The notes under the pieces were generated by a model. That model was given only the letters and a program-made list of their open reading frames with translations. It was not told where the DNA came from and ran no database searches. A stretch of 64,000 bases of DNA from Schizochytrium sp. CCTCC M209059 (taxonomy: Eukaryota > Sar > Bigyra > Thraustochytrida > Thraustochytriidae): the NCBI GenBank assembly GCA_000818945.1, contig KN805375.1, positions 791,708-855,707 on the forward strand, read 5' to 3'. The position numbers were made by a program, and so were the translations under genes. This document shows positions 47,605 to 56,957 of this stretch, piece after piece. The number at the start of each line of letters is the position of its first letter. The stretch's first letter is position 1.

Positions 47605-48403
47605 GGTGTCCGTCTTTCAACGGCGTCGTCTCCTTGGGCTGCCGTTCGATCTTTGCAGTGCTGCTGCTACCGCCGCCGCCGCCTTCTCCTGCTTTGCCGC
47701 AACCGCTGTTGCCGTTGCTGCTACGTCGCTCCTGCTGCCTGCGCAGGCCCACTTCGAGGGCCGTCGCCGCGCGAGTGACCTGGCACTCGGCGAGGATCTC
47801 GTTTTGAGGCAGCGTCGTTCTTATGCTTGTTCTGATCATGATCGAGGCAAGAGGAGAAAGCGAAAGAAACTCGGCGAAAAATCGACATCTCCTCTGCTCG
47901 TAGAAGGGAGAGTTAATGCCTTTAAGCTCGCCTACGTGGCTGTGCCAATCCAAACTCACCTGCGTGTCCGCGCCGATCCCAATCAATGGCTTCTTTGTGC
48001 GAAAGAACACAATGATTGCCGCCACCCGGGCCGGCACGGTGGCCACGTCGAGCGCGGAAGCATGATAGCTAACTAACTAATAGTAAACGCGGAGCGACGG
48101 AAACTAAGGGGACAGGGGTATTGTGGGAGAAAAATTTCCGATAGGAAGGCTGATGAACCTAGGGCTCTATGGAGCAAACCGGGCCCAGGTAGCCAGGATG
48201 CCCCCCCCCCTCTGCCTATTGACCCTCTTGGCCCTCAAGCTTGACAGGTTCGTGGTGCGCGCAGACTCTGATCGATTGATCAAAGCGAAGCGAAGCACGC
48301 GGACGCGCACGCGCGCTGGCGGTAGCGTCGGCGGTGCACAGGGTGACGACGAAGACTTTGTATCAGGTTTCGACGAGACGGTAACTTTTACAGGGAGGCC
48401 GCG
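47605..48403. promoter_or_regulatory. Divergent promoter region between NSF and RPC9
   Basis: 800 nt with both promoters. Contains CTG/CCG-rich runs near 47655-47740 and a C10 tract near 48199. ORFs on both strands have no recognisable domain. Confidence 0.5.
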
Positions 48404-48962
48404 ATGGAGGACTCGACGCGAGGCGGCGAGCCTGCGCAACTGGTGAACCGCGAGGTATATGAGATCGTCAAGGCGCGGCTAGAGACGTACGAGGATATTG
48501 CGAGGCAGTGCAGCGTAGACAGCGCAGCCTCGCTACGAGACCTGACGCACGCACGGTGGATCTGTGAGACGGTTCACACGACTCTGCATGGCGAGGAGCA
48601 ATTCTCGTTTGAGACCTTGCAGGCCTTTATCCAGGAGGCCCGGTCAAAGTTCGGCCTGACGAAGATGACCAAGTCCGAGTGGTTACAGCTCGTCAACCTT
48701 CGACCCTTGGAATCAGGTGCTTTTGACGCGGTACGTTTGATTTCTCGCTTGTTGGCAACATGTGGAGATGAATCATGAACAAGGTGAATGACTAATTGAA
48801 GTTCGACTGAAACGCGAAACGCAGATGGTCAACGAGGCTCCGACGCGGTTTCCAGAAATTTACGACGCAGAGGGAGAGAATTTGCTTTTAGAGCTTATTC
48901 GGACGACCTTTCATAGTAATGAGGCTGGGCAGGACGCCACGGGCGACGCCATGGAGACCTGA
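48404..48962 (+). CDS. CRCP: RNA polymerase III subunit RPC9 (CRCP/Rpb4 family), two exons
   Basis: Exons 48404-48730 and 48825-48962 give 154 residues. Exon 1 encodes the helical N-terminal half (VNREVYEIVKARLETY...) and FGLTKMTKSEWLQLVNLRPLESGAFDA, the HRDC-like Rpb4/RPC9 signature (animal CRCP has LTKAEKLQLLNHRP). Exon 2 continues MVNEAPTRFPEIYDAEGENLLLELIRTTF, the region that packs on RPC8. RPC9 and RPC8 form the stalk of RNA polymerase III needed for initiation at tRNA and 5S genes. Length is as expected for RPC9 (about 148). Without splicing the first exon would end at a stop 16 codons into the intron. Confidence 0.85.
48731..48824 (+). other. 94-nt intron in RPC9
   Basis: Donor GCG|GTACGT, branch-like GACTAATTG near 48790, acceptor AACGCAG ending at 48824. 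Phase 0. Joins GAFDA to MVNEAPTRF, restoring the conserved continuation of the domain. Confidence 0.85.
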
Positions 48963-51900
48963 GCTTGGTTTCTATTTCTCCCCCTCCCAAAAAAGTATGG
49001 CAACGTCACGGCTCTCTTTTGCTGCCCTTATTAGGTTTGGATCTCACCATTAAATTCACGATGCGCGAGGGCAAGCAGACTCTCTCATTCTCTCTGTGTC
49101 TGTCTGCCTGTCTCTCTGGGAGGACAAGTCAACACTTTTTGAAGGGGTGATGGAGGGACATTGATGTTTTGTCTGGAAGGAGCACAAACGGGACAAAATG
49201 AGCCTCTGCTTTTCATATGCCGTCATCGCATGATGGCACAAATGTAGAAGGCGTGTGAGTTCATGCAGAAACGCGTTTGGCTCAAGTTTCAGATTTTTTT
49301 CGAAGTTTTGTCGGCATCTGTGGACACGCCATGCAAGTATGTAAGTGCCGTGCTGATGCGCGGCGCGTGTTGTGGAAGAAAAGTCAAGTCGACGAAGGTT
49401 TGGCGTGGGTTAATTGTAATATTCTGAGTCGGTTCAGCTTTGAGAGAAAATCATTTACTTTTATTGTACCCGCTGTTTAGGCTTGAGAAATTTTGATTCG
49501 ACTTTTACCTCATTCATTGTGTTCGATAGCCTCGGCATACTTGACAGAGTCAGCGTCATCCACCATGGAAGCCATCGGAATAACCACAGCAGTACACCCG
49601 GCGTTGCGAGCGTCAAAACTCTCTTCGAGAGTATCATGAGAAGAAGGTATTTTACTGCTGAAGGTCACCGTTGTATGATGCGACGTGCAGCAATCTGCTG
49701 AGAACGGAGATAACGTTATTGCTACGATAGATAGGGTAGCCAGAAGTGCGCAATAGGCAGTTACGAATGAGGCCCTGTCATCATCATCATCATCTTCTTG
49801 TTCTGAAACCTCCGGAGTCCGTGTCCAAGGAAAGGTGCTGGGCACATTAATTTGGGGATAGAGAATGATGGAGTGGGCGCATTGGTTGGAGACAGTGTTG
49901 GACTCATGGTTGGCGAGGACTTGACGCACTCGGGTAACTCTGAAGACACCTCCTGATAAGGCAGGTCAGGATAAGTGACTTCGAAAGTGTTTCCTTAGAT
50001 GCATGCTTCTGTTTGACTCATTCGCGATTGTTGAAATTACATGAACCCTGCAAACTGTACATTTTCAAGCGAAGAACGAGAGTGAGGTAAGCTGCGTCGG
50101 CAAAGTTAGGCTGCATGGTAGAGGAGTGATTTGGTTGCTGGCAATGCTCCTGTATGTGTCGAGGCGAATAAAATAATGTCTCGGTCAACTTGACGTCAGA
50201 AATCTCCATTCCATTTGCTGCTTTGCTCGTCTTGCATGCAACACGTACAAAGAAGTCAGCAATTTTTCCAGGTATCCTAGACCGCTAGAGCTTGCTTATA
50301 GCAAATTTGATTCGAGGTTGCTGAGGAGCCATCAAGTTAGGTCAATCATCCAAGCGGAATGATGCTTGCTTGACGTTGATCGGCTGGGGCAAGACAAAAA
50401 TGCTGACACCCCAAAAAAATAAGCAAAAAAAAAACATTCAACACCGGGACTTCGCGTGCAGTCCCCTATCACACTACTAACCCGGCCCTACGTGACCTTT
50501 CTGCTCAGTGCGAATGAGATGAGGAGTTGCCCACGTGGTATGATCGAATGTAGTTTCTACAGGGTCCCATATCGTATATATAGACATTAAAATCACTCTC
50601 AAGTCGTTGCATCACATAGAGCTGTACGTACGTACTCATGAAGCGCCGCGCGGATGGAGTCGGTCCTGCGGACCACTGTTCTTGCCCGGTGACGAGGCTC
50701 ACTTCTCTCGCAAGCGAATACGTCCACTCGCTTGCCTGTCTTTCCGCTCGCATCGCATGAACCAGCCCCTAAAGGGGCCGCGAGCAGACGCAGACGCGAG
50801 ACGCCGCCAAGACTCGTTCCACATGCGCGCACACTAGAAGCCATAGTCTGTGGCGTCTGGTGAACTGCTAGACTGTAGCGTCTGGTGAAGACGAGGACAA
50901 ATTGAAGGATCAGGACGGCGGACTTGACTTGATTCCCTCTTAGGCTAACCAGAAAAGAGAAAGTTGGACTCGACTGGACGAGGGAAACCGGGCGGGCCGG
51001 AGGAGACTCGAACAATTCTGTCCTTTTCCTGCTGCCGCGCAAACAGCTGCGCAGCTGGAGCGACCGACCAACTTGAAACTCGAATGATCTATTTACCTTC
51101 TTTCTCGTGCGTGCGACAGCTGCTACGGTGCGCGACAGCGTTGCCGCACCCGCGAACGGTGTCTGCTCTCGACAAGCCGACAGACAAACGTGGACGGCGG
51201 CGATAAAACCAACCCCCCAAAATTATCATATCTCCACAGCCGACCTCATACTAGCCATCTTTGCCTTCCCACAGTTTACCTTTCGTCATCTCAAATTCTG
51301 CAATGACTGTGGAGAGGTATGTGTATGCGGAGAGCCGAAGTCTACCCAAGACGCGGGGCCCACAGTTGTAACAATGTTGTCAAGTGGCGCCGCGGCGACC
51401 CCCCGTGACCATAGACGATGCGAGGGAGCCGTGACGCCGCAGCAGTGTGCCCTGCCTCCGTGCCTGGATCAGCATCCCACGACCTGGCGTCCATCCAGAG
51501 GCCCGTGGCCGCTGCCGAGGCCGCGCAATCTCGACGAGGATCTCGCGCAGGCGGCCGCATCAGCGTCTGCGAGTCGCGTCCCGTGGAGATGGAGCGCGAA
51601 CCCCACCACACGCAAGGAAAAGATGAAGGAAGAGACAATCAAGGAAGCAAGCACCTGCGAGCGAGCGAGCGAGCGAGCGAGCGAGCAAGCAAGCAAGCGA
51701 GGGAGAAAAGCGCGGTGCGGCGAGGAAATGGATACCTTTCGCGAGCGCGTTCGCCGTGCAGCGAGACAGACCGTGCCGCTGCCGGCCCCGGCGCGGCGCG
51801 GCACTTGGCCTCGGCCCGTGCCGCTCGGCCTGGCCGGCCGGCCGACTCTCGTCCCGGGCGACCGACCCTGCCTCGCCGCCTGCCGCCCGCTGCTGTCTCC

Positions 51901-52297
51901 TCGTCTCGCCTCCCAATCCACAGAGAGGAGCCACGCGCGATCCCTCGCAGCAGCCTCGGCCTCGCGCCCTGGGCGGCGGCCGCGGCCTCCCGCGCAACAG
52001 CCGCCGCTCCCACCCCGACGCGCACGCGCACGCGCACTCGCACGCGCAGAACGCCAAGGTGCGCGAGAAAGAGGCGAGGCAAGGCGGTCCGGGCACCGGG
52101 GTCTCCGAAAAGAAAAGAGGGCTGGGAGGAGGGAGAGGAGCAGCGCGGTGTCGCGTCGCGTCGCGCGGACGGGGTCGCGCGCAGGCTGCCGCACGCGAGC
52201 GAGCAGACCTGCAGCGCGAGGACGGGCGGCAGCGAGGACACGGAGCAGGCCGCGGCGCGAGCGAGCACGCAGGGAGGGGAACGACGACAAGGACCGC
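48963..52297. other. Gene-poor region upstream of the first sulfotransferase
   Basis: About 3.3 kb. The part to about 51.1 kb is AT-richer and holds only short ORFs without signature. From 51.1 kb onward sequence is GC-rich and open on both strands, including in the sulfotransferase frame back to 51107 and antisense from 52924 to 51560, with no domain. A GCGA microsatellite lies at 51657-51690. This is likely promoter and 5' UTR. Confidence 0.5.
51657..51690. repeat. (GCGA)n/(GCAA)n microsatellite
   Basis: About eight GAGC/GCGA units followed by GCAA units; in the sulfotransferase frame these would encode an Arg/Ala/Ser/Glu repeat, but this part is probably untranslated. Confidence 0.8.
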
Positions 52298-53539
52298 ATG
52301 GCGAGGATGACGGCGACGGCGCCGCAAGGGCAGCAGCAGCGGCGGCGGACGAGGTGGGTCGCGGCCGGCGCGGCGATGCTGGTCGGGGCCGTGCTCTTGT
52401 TGTGCAGCGGGGACGGAGGCGAGGGGGCGGCGCGCGTCTCGCTGGAGATCGAGGTCGAGGCGACGGAGAGCAGCCAGGAGACGAGCAACGCGCTGCGCGA
52501 GGCGGACGCAGACAACATTTACGGAGATCACTTTAGCGTGTACCATTGCAGGCAATACCCCAAAGCCGGGTCGTTGCCGGACTTTATGGTGATCGGCGTC
52601 CACAAGGGCGGCAGCACGGGGCTCTATAGCTACCTCGCTAAGCACGGGAACATCCGGCCAGCCAAGTGCAAGGAGACCTTGTTTTTTGAAAAAAACAGCG
52701 TCTTCAAGAAAGGCATCAACTATTACAAAAGACTCTTCCCGGACACGAGTCTCACACCCGGTATTATCACTGGGGAGGGGACGCCAGGATATATTCGGCA
52801 TCCGTATGCAGTGGTGCGCATTGCCAAGACAGTGCCTAATGCCAAGTTCATTGTGTCCTTGCGCGATCCCGTCGAACGCTTCATCTCGCACTATGTGGGT
52901 TTCTATCAGCGGCAAAAGACGCACGCAAGTTGCGACAAGTTTTACGACCGCGAGCTACGGAATTTGGAAGACTGCCAGGCGAACTACACTGCCGCAAAGC
53001 ACGTACCTCTTGTCACTGACGTCGAAGGCGAGACCGCATGGGACGCGCTCCGCAGGTTCGCGGACCCCGAGTTGCTGTCCGAGGCGCTCGATGGTGATGC
53101 CGCGCTGATGCCCTCACAGACCCGGGAGACGTGCGCTGACGACGACGAGCAGTGCAAGCGACGGTATTGCCTGGGCGTGAAAAAGAATCTAGAGTCTGGT
53201 TTGGGGCGCAGTGTCTACGTGGATCAGCTCGTGCGTTGGCTCCGCTTCTTCCCCACTGAGCAGATTCTCGTGGTGCAAAGCGAAGCCATGTTTAAAGACG
53301 AGGCGGGAGCGCTCAATACTGTGGCTAATTTTCTTGGCGTGCGACCCTTTTCCGAAAAGGAGCTCGCGAGTTTCAAAAACGCCAACACGGGAAGCCATCA
53401 CCATAGTTTGCAAGTTTCCCATACGTGTGATCGAGCGAAAATTGCAAAGTTCTTTGCGCCAGAAAATGACCTTCTCGCGGCCGTGGTCAAGGCTCAGTTC
53501 CCAGAGACGTACGCCCGCTGGATTGACTGGCAACGATAG
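52298..53539 (+). CDS. Golgi-type carbohydrate sulfotransferase, copy 1
   Basis: 413 residues from the ATG at 52298 (a second in-frame ATG is at 52307). A cytosolic basic stretch and one membrane helix (WVAAGAAMLVGAVLLLCSG) make it a type II Golgi protein. The sulfotransferase domain starts after YGDHFSVYHCR. The PAPS 5'-phosphosulfate loop is FMVIGVHKGGSTGLY (K103), and the 3'-phosphate motif is KFIVSLRDPVERFISHY near residue 185. Later blocks YVDQLVRWLRFFPTEQILVVQSEAM and LGVRPF fit the heparan-sulfate N-/3-O-sulfotransferase type. It transfers sulfate from PAPS to a glycan; the acceptor is unknown. Paired with a paralogue 1.5 kb downstream on the same strand. Confidence 0.88.
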   Translation: MARMTATAPQGQQQRRRTRWVAAGAAMLVGAVLLLCSGDGGEGAARVSLEIEVEATESSQETSNALREADADNIYGDHFSVYHCRQYPKAGSLPDFMVIGVHKGGSTGLYSYLAKHGNIRPAKCKETLFFEKNSVFKKGINYYKRLFPDTSLTPGIITGEGTPGYIRHPYAVVRIAKTVPNAKFIVSLRDPVERFISHYVGFYQRQKTHASCDKFYDRELRNLEDCQANYTAAKHVPLVTDVEGETAWDALRRFADPELLSEALDGDAALMPSQTRETCADDDEQCKRRYCLGVKKNLESGLGRSVYVDQLVRWLRFFPTEQILVVQSEAMFKDEAGALNTVANFLGVRPFSEKELASFKNANTGSHHHSLQVSHTCDRAKIAKFFAPENDLLAAVVKAQFPETYARWIDWQR

Positions 53540-54994
53540 ATGTTGCAGGAAAACAGGGGCTGGGCAAAAGCAAAGTTGCTCGCACAACGTCGGTCGCCCG
53601 CCCGCCAGCACTCCTTCCTTTTCGATGTGCACATGCACTGCTGTCTGCTCCGCCGTCTGTCTCTTCGTATCGTGTTTATTTTTACAACAGCTTACCTCCT
53701 TGCGTCAAGGTGATTTTAATCTCATCGTGATAGGCATCATCGTCGATGATACAGTCTTTTCTTCGAGAAAGGAGAAAAAACTGGTAACGTGAATTTTGAT
53801 GTCAGGCCCTTTTCTTTCTTAATTTTATACCCACTTGGAAATGGATGGTGTATACAACAAAAAGAAAGGATACTGAGTAGGTGTTACATACTTCATGTCC
53901 CCTCGAGCTTTTAGATGATCCTCACTCCCCGTGAGCTTGGAAGACACGTCATCTCGAACGCTTCCAATGTATACATGAAGTGGCAGGCGGCGGCACATTA
54001 GCCAGCTAGAAGCAAGATTTCCACTGCGGCTGGCAGACCCGATCACATTACTTCCTCACAATGAGTATGGTAGTCGGCTCGACGTTTCCCCCACCGGGCC
54101 ATCGTAGAAGACGATAATGTCCCGCGTTGGAAGCCGCATGCTAAGCCGCCATCGTATCTACGAGCGGTGGCAAACATCCCATCAGCCCCAGGCCTTCCGA
54201 CAGCTGACGGCATGGAATGCCATTAGCTCAAGGCCGGAACGCCAAGCTTTCGTTTCGCCGAGGCGTCGCACTTTAAGCAGAGCCTCGCCTCACCCATGCC
54301 ACACGTCAGTTCGAGGGGCGCCCGCCCCGGCGCATCCTCTTCGGCGCGCCAGCCAGCTGCTGCGCCCCCTCCCTCCCCGCGCGGCAGCGCGCGCTGCAGC
54401 CGGCTGGCCGCAGCGGCGCGCGAGTCCAGGCTCGGTGTCCCGGGTCTCCCTCCCTCCCTCGCTCCTGAGGAAAGTGCGAGCTGAGGTAGCTATGGCGGGT
54501 GCCCATTCTTCACTTGCCCGGACGGTGCGGGTAGTGGGCTAGACGCGAATGGAAATGGACAGTGCCGTGCGTCGCACGCGGGCACCCAACCGGCGCGGCG
54601 CATATTGCGGCGCTAGATGACTCCTACGGGCCCCCAAATGGGCGGGCCGCCTTCGCACCCGCAGGACAGAGCTAGGAAGTCCCGGAGGCCACAGTGGGCG
54701 ACGGACGTGACAGCGCCTGGCGTGCGGCACTGCAGTATCCCATGGCTATTGGCCACTTGCAACTTGCGGCGGCAAGTGCTGAATTGCGAAATGAAGAGTG
54801 GCGAGTTAAGCCTTGCGTGGTTATACTCACTCTCAGGGCCCAAGGGCTGATTGATGCGATGCAGCCAGACGAAGTCGCCTGGAGCGGAGCAAGAAGCAAT
54901 CACGTGTCCACGCCGCGCGAGTGGACGCTCCGCCGCGTGGCGTCGCAGGGAGTCGCGAGGCGCGGCGAGGCGCGGCGAGACGTGGAGGTGCTGC
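53540..54994. other. Intergenic region between sulfotransferase copies
   Basis: About 1.45 kb. No domain-bearing ORF. The last 700 nt are GC-rich and open in several frames, as before copy 1, and probably include the promoter and 5' UTR of copy 2. Confidence 0.5.
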
Positions 54995-56266
54995 ATGAGG
55001 AGGATGGAGGAAGATGGGCGACGCGACAGTGCGCGTCGTGGGAAACACAAGTGGGTCGTCCTTGCAGGCATTGTGATTGCCGTCGCGCTGGGCGCCGTGC
55101 TCTTCACGCTCATTACCGGCAATGGCAGCGGCGAGAACGGAGACGCGGGCGACATGCGCGGCGTGAGCATCATGCTTGATGCACAGCTCGTCGTTGACGA
55201 GCAAGTGGACGATGACGACACGAGCGTCGAGGGCGGGACACCCAATGTTTATGGGGACCACTTTAGCACGTATCACTGTCGACTCAACAAACGCCCCGGG
55301 TCACTGCCCAGCTTCATGGTGATTGGCGTACACAAGGGAGGAAGCACGGCGCTCTATGGCTACCTCGCCAAACATGGACACATTCGACCGGCCAAGTGCA
55401 AGGAAACCCTGTTCTTTGAAAGCCAGAGCCGCTGGAAAAAGGGACTCGACTATTACCAAAGACTCTTTCCCAAGACCAACAGCACGCCTGGTATCATCAC
55501 TGGAGAAGGCACGCCAGGGTACATTCGACGTCCAGTTGCCGTTGTGCGGATCGCTGAAACGGTGCCCAACGCAAAATTCATTGTTTCCTTGCGAGACCCC
55601 GTGGAGCGCTTCATCTCCCACTTTGTCGGCTTCAACAAGAAGAATAGAATCATTGGCACATGCATGGGTCATTTTTCCGAGTTACGCGAAAAGCTCGACG
55701 CGTGTGTGGATAATTATAAGCCCGAGGAACACGTCCCGATTCTCACGGACTTGAACGGAGAAACTGCTTGGGATGCGCTCCAAAGATTTGCAGACCCATC
55801 CATGCTTGCCGAGACCCTCAATGGCAAGATTGCGCCCTCACGGGCCAACCAGAGTACCTGCAACGTCAATGACGCTCAATGCAAGCGAAGGTACTGTTTT
55901 GGCATCAAGGAACACATGGAATCAGCCATTGGTCGGAGCGTGTACGTCGATCAACTCGTTCGTTGGCTGCGCTTCTTTCCGCCCGACCAAATTCTCATTA
56001 TTCAGAGTGAAGCCATGTATAAAGACGTGCCAGGCACTTTGAACCTCGTTGCGCAATTTTTGGGCCTCCGCCCTTTTACTGAGGAGGAAATTGTGAGCTT
56101 TGCCAAAACCAACACGGGAAGCAATCATCATGGTATGCAGCTCTCAGAGACGTGCGATCGCCCAACACTTGGACAGTTCTTTGCGCCAGAAAACGAATTG
56201 CTCGAGGCCGTTGTCAAAGCGCAATTTCCAGATGCTTTTGCGCGCTGGATGCCATGGCAACGATGA
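54995..56266 (+). CDS. Golgi-type carbohydrate sulfotransferase, copy 2
   Basis: 423 residues from the ATG at 54995 (second in-frame ATG nine nt on). Basic N-terminus, then one membrane helix WVVLAGIVIAVALGAVLFTLI, giving a type II topology. The catalytic region is closely similar to copy 1: YGDHFSTYHCR, FMVIGVHKGGSTALY (K114), AKCKETLFFE, TPGIITGEGTPGYIR, KFIVSLRDPVERFISH and a matching C-terminal ARWMPWQR. The stem between membrane helix and domain is different and acidic (VDEQVDDDDTSVEGG). Conserved blocks include the residues contacting PAPS. The tandem layout shows a local duplication. The acceptor glycan may differ between copies, since the region after SHFVGF has diverged. Confidence 0.88.
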   Translation: MRRMEEDGRRDSARRGKHKWVVLAGIVIAVALGAVLFTLITGNGSGENGDAGDMRGVSIMLDAQLVVDEQVDDDDTSVEGGTPNVYGDHFSTYHCRLNKRPGSLPSFMVIGVHKGGSTALYGYLAKHGHIRPAKCKETLFFESQSRWKKGLDYYQRLFPKTNSTPGIITGEGTPGYIRRPVAVVRIAETVPNAKFIVSLRDPVERFISHFVGFNKKNRIIGTCMGHFSELREKLDACVDNYKPEEHVPILTDLNGETAWDALQRFADPSMLAETLNGKIAPSRANQSTCNVNDAQCKRRYCFGIKEHMESAIGRSVYVDQLVRWLRFFPPDQILIIQSEAMYKDVPGTLNLVAQFLGLRPFTEEEIVSFAKTNTGSNHHGMQLSETCDRPTLGQFFAPENELLEAVVKAQFPDAFARWMPWQR

Positions 56267-56957
56267 ACTCGCACGCAATCAAGTTTACCGACTTTACAAT
56301 GCCATCGCCACACACACACACCCTTTTTTTTTTTTTTACGGAAAGATAAATCTTTTGTCAAGACACTTATGGATGCAAAAGATGTAAATCATTTTACTCG
56401 CGTCGCCAGCATTATACACCTTGCCCGTCGGAGCTGTCCTTGTGATCAACTGAAGAACAGATTCCTTCGCAGACGTATAGGTGTGTCTCATTCGAAATCA
56501 CCATGAATGCAATTAATCCCCATTATTCCCCATGTCAGGGTGAATTCGTCTCGATCGCATCCACGTCTTCAGTCTTCCATCTTTCCGTGCGCTCGGAGAT
56601 CGCCGCATTCATCCACCACGAGCTCATTACTACGGTATCAACTTACTCTGCTAACAAAATGCACACACACCCATGATTGTTTGCTCCCTCTCATGTAACG
56701 GGCTCCCCCGACAAGTAGAGCACGTCGAGCGCGCGAGGGAGCCCTACGAGGGAGCCCGGCAAGTAGTAGGTAGCAAAGCAAGTCGAGCGCGCGAGGGGGC
56801 CCGACCCGCTGACGTCTGATTGCGAACGAGAGAGGGAGCCCGACAAGGCGCGTTGTTGTGTGCAGGGAGACCGAGAGATAAATCGTGTCACGTGCGCAAC
56901 GCGCTCGATTGGGTAGCTCTCAAAGTGTGCACGCAGGCCAGGCCAGACCGGGCGGCC
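56267..56957. promoter_or_regulatory. Intergenic region with short GC-rich direct repeats
   Basis: 690 nt between copy 2 of the sulfotransferase and the CRN-like gene. GTCGAGCGCGCGAGGG(A/G)GCCC occurs at about 56723-56744 and 56782-56802, with partial copies (GGGAGCCCGAC) at 56693-56712 and 56827-56843. A TTTTTTTTTTTTT tract is near 56326. No ORF of note before 56958. Confidence 0.55.

Noticed and set aside
49510..49929. 139-codon minus-strand ORF in the region before the sulfotransferases
   Set aside because: Contains a CAT/GAT-repeat-coded Asp/Met run, no recognisable domain and no upstream or downstream context.
51107..52297. In-frame upstream extension of sulfotransferase copy 1
   Set aside because: Low-complexity Arg/Ala/Ser sequence through a GCGA microsatellite. 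The ATG at 52298 directly precedes the membrane anchor, as in the paralogue.
51560..52924. 454-codon minus-strand ORF over the first sulfotransferase 5' region
   Set aside because: GC-rich DNA with few stops in any frame; Arg/Ala/Pro-rich, no domain, and it overlaps the conserved sulfotransferase domain.
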